Source: Eubacterium sp. (GTDB lineage: Bacteria; Bacillota; Clostridia; Lachnospirales; Lachnospiraceae). Taken from it: DNA of 64,000 nt. The stretch covers positions 1 to 64,000 of the forward strand of contig JAIKXQ010000018.1 in NCBI GenBank assembly GCA_024684035.1, in the 5' to 3' direction. The notes beneath the pieces were generated by a model that saw nothing but the letters and a program-made list of their open reading frames with translations, did not search any database and had not been told where the DNA came from. The position numbers were made by a program, and so were the translations under genes. This document shows, piece after piece, positions 57,253-64,000 of the stretch. The first letter of the stretch is position 1, and each line of letters starts with the position of its first letter.

Positions 57253-58068
57253 ATGTTGACAGAGACAGAAACAGGAAAATATAAGGATTATATCGGTGTT
57301 TTTGATTCAGGCGTCGGCGGACTCAGCGTTCTGAAGGAGCTTGTGAAGGAGCTGCCGGAGGAGGACTTTCTCTACTTCGGAGACTCGGCAAACGCGCCCT
57401 ACGGGGAAAAAGAAATCGGAACGATACGGGAACTGTCTATGAAGATCGCAGACCGCATGGTTGCCGACGGAGTAAAAACCATTGTGATTGCCTGCAACAC
57501 GGCCACAAGTGCAGCCGTCAAAGAAATCCGGGCGAAGTATCAGGAGCGCATGCCGATCATTGGAATTGAGCCGGCTCTCAAACCGGCCGCCAGGTGGAAG
57601 CGGCACGGACGGATTCTGGTCATGGCCACGCCGGCGACCCTCAAGCTGGAGAAATACGAGGACCTCTCCCACCGGCTGGAGGGGGAGGCGGAGTTCATTC
57701 CCGTCATGTGCACGGGACTGGCCTCCAGAGTGGAGAAGGGAAACCTGGAAGAAGAAGATCTTCATGAGCTGCTCGAAGAACTCCTTGGACCCTATCGGGG
57801 AAAGGTCGACGGCATCGTTCTGGGCTGTACCCACTATCCCTTTGTGAAGAGGCAGATCCGCTCCGTGATGGGAGACATTCCCATGTTTGACGGCGGCGAG
57901 GGAACCGCCCATGAACTTCACCGGCAGCTTGAGAAGCATGGCCTTTTGAAAAAAAAAGAAAGCGGAGATCCCGGGAACCGGAAAAAGGGAGAAGTGGTTC
58001 TCCTGTCCAGCATTCCCGGTGCTGAGAGTGAAGAACTCTACCGGGAGATGTTCCGGATGGAAATCTGA
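57253..58068 (+). CDS. murI: Glutamate racemase
   Basis: IGVFDSGVGGLSVLKEL, YFGDSANAPYGEK, IACNTATSAAV, VLGCTHYPFVK. Confidence 0.95.
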   Translation: MLTETETGKYKDYIGVFDSGVGGLSVLKELVKELPEEDFLYFGDSANAPYGEKEIGTIRELSMKIADRMVADGVKTIVIACNTATSAAVKEIRAKYQERMPIIGIEPALKPAARWKRHGRILVMATPATLKLEKYEDLSHRLEGEAEFIPVMCTGLASRVEKGNLEEEDLHELLEELLGPYRGKVDGIVLGCTHYPFVKRQIRSVMGDIPMFDGGEGTAHELHRQLEKHGLLKKKESGDPGNRKKGEVVLLSSIPGAESEELYREMFRMEI

Positions 58069-58073
58069 ATGAA

Positions 58074-58193
58074 GGGATGCGCAGCTCGCAGATGGGAAGA
58101 GTGCTTCGCGATTCTGCTCGCGCGTCAAAGTCCTGCTGCGCTCCCCTGGAGGATTGAGGGGATGGGGGAGTCGAAGTCCGCTTGAGGGCTTCG
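58074..58193 (+). repeat. Dispersed repeat family 2, copy B (full)
   Basis: GGGATGCGCAGCTCGCAGATGGGAAGAGTGCTTCGCGATTCTGCTCGCGCG...GGATTGAGGGGATGGGGGAGTCGAAGTCCGCTTGAGGGCTTCGG. Confidence 0.88.
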
Positions 58194-58242
58194 GTTGAAA
58201 AGTTGCACAACATATGAGGATTCACAGGATCCGGGAGGTGCT

Positions 58243-59427
58243 ATGGGAAATATCATGGATTACCTGGACTGGCGGGGAGATCTCACCTACTCCGTCGATC
58301 CCTTCAATGAAGTGGATAACCTGATCATGTCGACACTGGCCTATGTGGATTTTGAGGGAATCATGACGGAACCCGGGCAGCAACTTTGCTACGGCATCCG
58401 CCATCTGAATGAGGAGTACTGGAAACATCATACCCATGAAGAGGTGGCGGCGAGAAAAACCTTCTACCGGGACGCCCCGTTCCTCATGGAAAAGATGGCC
58501 GCCTGTCGCCGGTACCGCAGACTCCGTGTCGAGCGGTATGTGAACTATGTCGATCCCGCCCACAGTGAACAGATGGCAGCCATTACCATCTATCCGGGGA
58601 ACGGAAGCACCTACGTGGCCTTCCGAGGTACGGATGATACACTGATCGGATGGAAAGAAGATTTCAGCTTCAGTTACATGGAGGCCACCGAGGGGCAGCT
58701 GGACGCCGTCAATTATCTGAACAGCGTTCAGGAGGGCAAATGCGGAAGGCTGATCGTGGGCGGACACTCCAAGGGTGGCAATTTTGCCATCTATGCCTCG
58801 GCCTTTTGCAACCAGGAGATCCGGGACCGGATTGAAACCATCTATTCCAATGACGGACCGGGACTGGGGAGCGTCGTGGACGGTGTGGACGGCTACCGAC
58901 AGATCGCCGGACGGATCCGGAAGTACACGCCCGCCTATTCCATCGTCGGAGTGCTGCTGGCCGGAGAAGTGGTTCCGAAGCTGATCAGCAGTGATCAGGA
59001 CGGCATCATGCAGCACGATGAATTCACCTGGCAGGTCATGAGCAATCACTTCGTAGAGGTGCCGAAAAGAGAGACGGCCAGCGAACTTTTTGAGAAAATC
59101 GTGAACGCCTGGATCAGCTCGGAAAGTCCGGAAGAGAGAAAGCTTTTCGTGGAGACAATCTTTGATCTTCTGGCGGCAACCGGGGCGCAGACCCTGGGGG
59201 ATCTGGGAAAGAGCAGGAGTCAGACCGTCTCCATGATCGTCTCGGCGCTGAAGCGTATGCCGCCGGAAACAAGAGATCCGTTTTTGCAGATCATCAAGGA
59301 TCTGGGAAGCTGCGGAACGGATATTCTGAAGACCCACTTCCAGACAGAGACCGGAAGGCTCCTGGACAAGGTGCGGGCATTACCGAAAAGAAATACAGAG
59401 CAAGTAAAGAAGGAGACACAAGCATGA
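58243..59427 (+). CDS. DUF2974 (Mbeg1-like) alpha/beta-hydrolase
   Basis: AITIYPGNGSTYVAFRGTDDTLIGWKEDF; LIVGGHSKGGNFAIYAS (GxSxG-like nucleophile elbow). Confidence 0.85.
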   Translation: MGNIMDYLDWRGDLTYSVDPFNEVDNLIMSTLAYVDFEGIMTEPGQQLCYGIRHLNEEYWKHHTHEEVAARKTFYRDAPFLMEKMAACRRYRRLRVERYVNYVDPAHSEQMAAITIYPGNGSTYVAFRGTDDTLIGWKEDFSFSYMEATEGQLDAVNYLNSVQEGKCGRLIVGGHSKGGNFAIYASAFCNQEIRDRIETIYSNDGPGLGSVVDGVDGYRQIAGRIRKYTPAYSIVGVLLAGEVVPKLISSDQDGIMQHDEFTWQVMSNHFVEVPKRETASELFEKIVNAWISSESPEERKLFVETIFDLLAATGAQTLGDLGKSRSQTVSMIVSALKRMPPETRDPFLQIIKDLGSCGTDILKTHFQTETGRLLDKVRALPKRNTEQVKKETQA

Positions 59428-60641
59428 AAAACGAAGTAGTATACAAACAGCTGACAGAGAAAATTCTTCCATTCTGGAACGCCATGCGCGACGATGAGAA
59501 CGGAGGCTTTTACGGATATATGAGCGAGGATCTGCACATCGACGACCACGCGGACAAGGGCTGCATTCTCAACAGCAGAATCCTCTGGTTCTATTCCACC
59601 GCCTATTTGTATCTGAAGGATGAAAAACTTCTGGATTACGCGAAACATGCCTTTGAATTTTTGAAGACCTATTGTTTCGATCCGGAGTGCGGCGGCATCT
59701 TCTGGTCGGTGAGATACAACGGCAAGCCGGCGGACACCACGAAGCACACCTACAATCAGGCCTTCGCCATCTATGCCCTCTCCGCATACTATGAGGCAAC
59801 CGGAAGCATCGAGGCCATCGCCATAGCGGAGATCATCTACGAGAAGATCGAAGACACCATGCGCGACACAAAGGGATACCTGGAAGCCTTCACCAGAGAC
59901 TTCCGTCCGGCGGACAACGACAAACTCTCCGAGAATGGCGTAATGGCAGAGCGAACCATGAATACGCTGCTCCATATTATCGAGGCCTACAGCGCGCTCG
60001 TACATGCCCTGCGGAAAAAAGCCGCAGACCCGGTCAGGGGAGACGTTCGGGACGAGTTGTTCTTGAATGTGGTAGAGAACAAACTTGCCGCAGCCCTGGA
60101 GCTGATGAGAGACAAGTTTTACAATAGCAATAGACACAGACTGGATGTGTTCTTCGACAAAGAGTATGAGAGTCTTATCGATTTGACATCCTACGGACAC
60201 GACATAGAGGCGTCTTGGTTGATGGAGTGGGCGGCAGGAATCCTCGACGATGAAGAGATAACAGAAAGCCTCCATCCCATCAGCAGCGATCTGGTGGAGA
60301 AAGTATACCGGGAAGCCTTCGACGGACATTCCATTGTCAATGAGTGCGAGGATGGAGAGGTCAACACTGACAGAATCTGGTGGGTCGAGGCTGAGTCAGT
60401 TCTTGGCTTCCTGAGAGCCTTTGAGCGGGAGGGAAAAGAAGAATACCGGAAGGCCGCGCATGAAATCCTTGCGTTCATACTGGACAAACAGGTGGACAAA
60501 AGAGAAGGCTCCGAGTGGTTCGAGATGCTCAAAGAAGACGGAACACCCTGCCACAAACCCATGGTGCGCGAGTGGAAATGCCCGTACCACAACGGAAGAA
60601 TGTGTCTGGAGATCCTCAAGAGCGGAATCGAAATCGGGTGA
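59424..60641 (+). CDS. AGE-family (cellobiose/N-acylglucosamine) 2-epimerase
   Basis: FWNAMRDDENGGFYGYMSEDLHIDDHADKGCILNSRILWFYSTAYL; WWVEAESVLGFLRAFE; 4-nt overlap with upstream gene. Confidence 0.88.
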   Translation: MKNEVVYKQLTEKILPFWNAMRDDENGGFYGYMSEDLHIDDHADKGCILNSRILWFYSTAYLYLKDEKLLDYAKHAFEFLKTYCFDPECGGIFWSVRYNGKPADTTKHTYNQAFAIYALSAYYEATGSIEAIAIAEIIYEKIEDTMRDTKGYLEAFTRDFRPADNDKLSENGVMAERTMNTLLHIIEAYSALVHALRKKAADPVRGDVRDELFLNVVENKLAAALELMRDKFYNSNRHRLDVFFDKEYESLIDLTSYGHDIEASWLMEWAAGILDDEEITESLHPISSDLVEKVYREAFDGHSIVNECEDGEVNTDRIWWVEAESVLGFLRAFEREGKEEYRKAAHEILAFILDKQVDKREGSEWFEMLKEDGTPCHKPMVREWKCPYHNGRMCLEILKSGIEIG

Positions 60642-60761
60642 TACTGTCTCTGCCATTACGGAATAAAGCCTGCAAGTGTACTTCGACGTACTCAAACATT
60701 AATTCCTGAGTGGAGCGTTCTGGTAAAGGGATTGCGGGACAATTTTCTATATCACAAAAAA

Positions 60762-60810
60762 GACTCCCTGCAGGTGCCGATGTGGATAACGGTACTTGCA
60801 GGGAGTCTTT
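60762..60810 (+). terminator. Rho-independent terminator (18-nt arms)
   Basis: GACTCCCTGCAGGTGCCG / CGGTACTTGCAGGGAGTC followed by TTT. Confidence 0.75.
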
Positions 60811-60882
60811 ACAATACATAGAAACGCATAGTATTTCCTGTAAAAAAGTGACTTGTGATATGTTGCTCGCGGAAGTGGGCAG

Positions 60883-61035
60883 AGTCATGCTAAGCGAACA
60901 CTTGGAAGCGTAGGACGAAGCGCGAGCATAGTGCATCTGCTGTAGGTATGAGAGCACAACGTGCTCGATTTTGCCGGAAGCAGATGCAAATAGGCGGCGG
61001 AGCGCTGAGGACGAGAGCGACGTGTTCGCGTGTAT
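60883..61035 (+). repeat. Dispersed repeat family 1, copy 3 (both blocks, no foldback insertion)
   Basis: GAGTCATGCTAAGCGAACACTTGGAAGCGTAGGACGAAGCGCGAGC then TGAGAGCACAACGTGCTCGATTTTGCCGGAAGCAGATGCAAATAGGCGGCGGAGCGCTGAGGACGAGAGCGACGTGTTCGCGTGT. Confidence 0.88.
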
Positions 61036-61107
61036 GCTCTGTCCACGACGCGTCCTCCTCATTCTGTCCTCCGCAATCTTTAATGGCGCAGCTCCCCTCC
61101 GCCGATA

Positions 61108-61848
61108 TTACTTATGTTCCCGTGCAAATTTCGCAGCCGTCTTCAGCGCGATCTCCATCATCTCATGGAACGAAGTGCGGATCTCCTCAGCGGTGAGGTG
61201 CTCCGGTTTGAAGAGATGATCAGAAATGGTGAAGAGACCCAGGGCTTTCTTGTGGGCATACATCGCCATCGTGTAGAGACCTGCTGTTTCCATCTCAACA
61301 GCCAGAAGACCTGCGTCTTTTTCTTTCTGAGCCACATCCGGATCCGGATAGTAGAAGAAATCGGAGGAGTAGACACTTCCCACAGAAGTCCGGACATTCA
61401 TCTCGTCGGCGATATTGACAGCGTCGCGAAGCAGACCCCAGTCAGCAGTAGGGGCGATGCTTCCCGGAAGACCGAAGCGGGACGGATAGGCAGAATTCGT
61501 AGAAGCACTCATGGCAACGACCACGTCACGCACATTAACATCATCGCCTACGCCGCCGGCAGAGCCGATGCGGATGATGGCTTCCACGTCAAAGAAAGAG
61601 AAGAGCTCCTTGGCATAGAGACCCATGGACGGAATTCCCATACCGCTTCCCATAACAGAGACTTCCTCCCCTTCATAGAGTCCGGTGTAGCCCAGCATAC
61701 CGCGGACATCGTTGAACAGGACAGGATTCTCGAGATAGTTTTCTGCTACATATTTCGCGCGGAGCGGATCCCCCGGCATAAGAACAACTTTTGCTACATG
61801 TGTTCCATCTTTTATTTCCATACATGCAGATGGTGAAGGTGTACCCAT
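61108..61848 (-). CDS. deoD: Purine-nucleoside phosphorylase
   Basis: KVVLMPGDPLRAKYVAENYL, VMGSGMGIPSMGLYAKELF, IRIGSAGGVG, LAVEMETAGLY. Confidence 0.95.
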   Translation of the reverse strand: MGTPSPSACMEIKDGTHVAKVVLMPGDPLRAKYVAENYLENPVLFNDVRGMLGYTGLYEGEEVSVMGSGMGIPSMGLYAKELFSFFDVEAIIRIGSAGGVGDDVNVRDVVVAMSASTNSAYPSRFGLPGSIAPTADWGLLRDAVNIADEMNVRTSVGSVYSSDFFYYPDPDVAQKEKDAGLLAVEMETAGLYTMAMYAHKKALGLFTISDHLFKPEHLTAEEIRTSFHEMMEIALKTAAKFAREHK

Positions 61849-62119
61849 AATTCATTCTCCTTTCAATTCCGGCGTACAGCAGACAGTGCGGCGCCCGTGA
61901 AGTACCGTTTCCGTAAGAGACACGGCAGCGGTGTAGCGTTCGCGAACAGTCAGTGTCAGCCGGCGTCTATGCCTTGTATTTTATCATAAGCAAAAGCGCG
62001 TGTTCAATAACGGGCGGGAATTGCGCGGATGTGTTATAATCCCATAGACGCGGATCCATCCACGTTTCCGTAACAGGCGAACCGGTCGCAGACCGGCATA
62101 CATAAGAAAAGCGAGTATT

Positions 62120-63514
62120 ATGAAGAAAAAAAATAAATGGCTCCGGGGCGGACAGCCCGGAAAAGGTGCGAAAAGAGCGATGACCCTGGCGGTTGCCCTG
62201 GTATATACAACAGTGTCACTGACGGGATGTAGCATTCACACAGAGAACATTCCGAAGCTGTTCGGGCGTTTTTTCAACATGGATGAATCCCTGGAGAGCG
62301 GTTCCATCTCAGAAGATGGCGAGAAAAAGAGCGTATTCAACCTCAACAAGGGTCTGGATATCACCGTCGGACGTGAGAAATGGGATCCGGATTACAAGGA
62401 TCTTCTGCCTGAAAAGTCGCAGCTCTTTATCAACAATGCACCCAGTTATTATTACTACGGGCAGATCAGCGATGAGGAGAGAAGTCTGTACGACGCTCTT
62501 TTTGCCGTAGCCCAGGATCCGACCACGAAGAAGTATCACAAAAGAGTGACCATCACCGTAGATCCGGACGGGGAGGAATTCAAAGAAGAACTGACCAGGG
62601 CATACGAGGCGATGCTCTACGATCACCCGGAACTCTTCTGGTTCCGTCAGAACGAGGGGAATTTTCAGTACTTCTACGAGAAGAAACCGACCGATGACGG
62701 TACCTACGACGTGGTCATCAAGCTGAGCGCTGTCTATGAAAACTACGAAGCGGAAATGTCGGCCTTCAATGCAGCGGTGCAGGAGTTTATGGCAGGCATC
62801 GATCTGTCCCGCTCACAGCCGGAGATCGGACTGCAGATACACGACAAGCTGATTGATATGCTCACTTACGACGACGATCTGGCCGACCGGTTCGAGACAG
62901 ACTCCAGTTACGATTACGGTTATTCCGCCTACGGCGCCATGGTGGCAAACAGCAGCGGGCAGCCACACACCTGCGTCTGCGACGGATATTCCTACGCCTA
63001 TCAGTACCTGCTCCAGCAGGCAGGCATTGTAGCCACCCGTGTGGGCGGACGCGCCGGGGACAACGCCGAGACGGCGGGTTCCCACTCCTGGAATCTGATT
63101 CAGTACGACGGCGAGTGGTACGAAGTAGATCCCACCTGGAATGACAGAGATCCGGAGTACGACGAGAACCAGCAGGGAGGAAGCATTATATCCCAGGCAG
63201 TTGCAGATCCTTCCTTCTGGAGCAGAATCCGGCACTATCAGTACAACCTTACCACGGATCAGATCCGCAACTACGCGCCGGACGACAGATATACCTATTA
63301 CTCAGAAGCCGGATACGCAACCTTCCTCTCACCTTCGGTGCACATCCGGGATACCGTAGAGGACATACCGGTGACCGAGGATTACATCTCCTATCTGGCT
63401 CCCGTAGCCAACGGCACCACCTACACCTACGAAAACATACTGGCAGGTGTCGGAGCCGCAGGCGGCGATCCGTCAGGAGAAACAGGCACGGAGGACGTAT
63501 ACACAGAAGAGTGA
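62120..63514 (+). CDS. Transglutaminase-like domain lipoprotein
   Basis: Lipobox SLTGC; CVCDGYSYAYQYLLQQAGIVATRVGG...SHSWNLIQYDGEWYEVDPTWND (Cys/His/Asp triad). Confidence 0.88.
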   Translation: MKKKNKWLRGGQPGKGAKRAMTLAVALVYTTVSLTGCSIHTENIPKLFGRFFNMDESLESGSISEDGEKKSVFNLNKGLDITVGREKWDPDYKDLLPEKSQLFINNAPSYYYYGQISDEERSLYDALFAVAQDPTTKKYHKRVTITVDPDGEEFKEELTRAYEAMLYDHPELFWFRQNEGNFQYFYEKKPTDDGTYDVVIKLSAVYENYEAEMSAFNAAVQEFMAGIDLSRSQPEIGLQIHDKLIDMLTYDDDLADRFETDSSYDYGYSAYGAMVANSSGQPHTCVCDGYSYAYQYLLQQAGIVATRVGGRAGDNAETAGSHSWNLIQYDGEWYEVDPTWNDRDPEYDENQQGGSIISQAVADPSFWSRIRHYQYNLTTDQIRNYAPDDRYTYYSEAGYATFLSPSVHIRDTVEDIPVTEDYISYLAPVANGTTYTYENILAGVGAAGGDPSGETGTEDVYTEE

Positions 63515-63644
63515 AGAAAAAGAGATCCGAAAACCGTGTCGGTGACAGAATAACCAGTGCCGTTGGCAGAGAAAAACGACAGGAACAAACAGCCAAGGAC
63601 TCACTAAAAAAGGTCTTACAGAAACAGGATGAGGGAGAAAAAAC

Positions 63645-64000
63645 ATGACGAGAGTAAACGCAGAACTGTGTACACTCTGCTATCTCGAAAGAGACGGCAA
63701 GTACCTGATGCTTCACCGTACCGTGAAGAAAAATGATGTGAATAAAGACAAGTGGATCGGCGTCGGAGGACACTTCGAGCAGGATGAGACACCGGAAGAA
63801 TGCGTACTTCGGGAAGTAAAAGAAGAGACCGGCTACACACTCACCGATTACCGCTTCCGCGGCATCGTCACCTTCGTCTCCGGCGACGGCGTCACAGAGT
63901 ACATGCACCTCTTCACAGCCACCGGATTCGAGGGAGAACCCATACCCTGCGACGAAGGCGAACTGGAGTGGGTGGAAAAAAGCAGAATCAACGACCTGAA
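63645..64000 (+). CDS. NUDIX hydrolase (MutT/8-oxo-dGTPase-like), truncated at window end
   Basis: GVGGHFEQDETPEECVLREVKEETGY (Nudix box). Confidence 0.92.
   Translation, partial: MTRVNAELCTLCYLERDGKYLMLHRTVKKNDVNKDKWIGVGGHFEQDETPEECVLREVKEETGYTLTDYRFRGIVTFVSGDGVTEYMHLFTATGFEGEPIPCDEGELEWVEKSRINDL

Noticed and set aside
1-64000. Prophage, integrase or classical defence system
   Set aside because: No integrase, capsid, restriction-modification, Cas or toxin-antitoxin genes were recognised in the ORF set.

Overview
This 64-kb window looks like chromosomal DNA from a low-to-mid-GC anaerobic Firmicute, probably Lachnospiraceae/Clostridia (inferred from gene content). I called about 44 protein-coding genes, one tRNA-Glu(CTC) and many hairpin terminators. 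Most genes are housekeeping: coaX/coaBC, malic enzyme, thrS, map, nadE, pepF, asnA, murI, ade, deoD and several transporters. The accessory core is a sortase-assembled pilus operon (~17.3-26.9 kb): signal peptidase I with an N-terminal coiled-coil-like extension, LPSTG major pilin, Cna_B minor pilin, sortase-fold protein without recognisable catalytic residues, class C sortase, and a 1.4-kaa fibro-slime/LPNTG adhesin. Observations most worth follow-up: (1) the pilus operon is bracketed by inverted copies of a dispersed repeat, one copy of which is interrupted by a ~165-bp foldback (MITE-like) insertion; (2) a second intergenic repeat family (4 copies) ends in a CUUG-tetraloop hairpin whose stem covaries between copies; (3) a MetH lacking its activation domain follows a protein fusing a MetH-type activation domain to a RACE-type ferredoxin/ASKHA reductive activator; (4) a hairpin just upstream of the thrS Shine-Dalgarno resembles the tRNA-Thr(GGU) anticodon arm; (5) a protease-less Lon-like AAA+ ATPase has a Walker-B Asp to Asn change; (6) a pseudo-sortase lies in the pilus operon; (7) an EF-Tu domain-II-like module is fused to SseB; (8) an operator-like motif is shared upstream of two sodium symporter genes. 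All family assignments come from reading sequence by eye; no database search was run.
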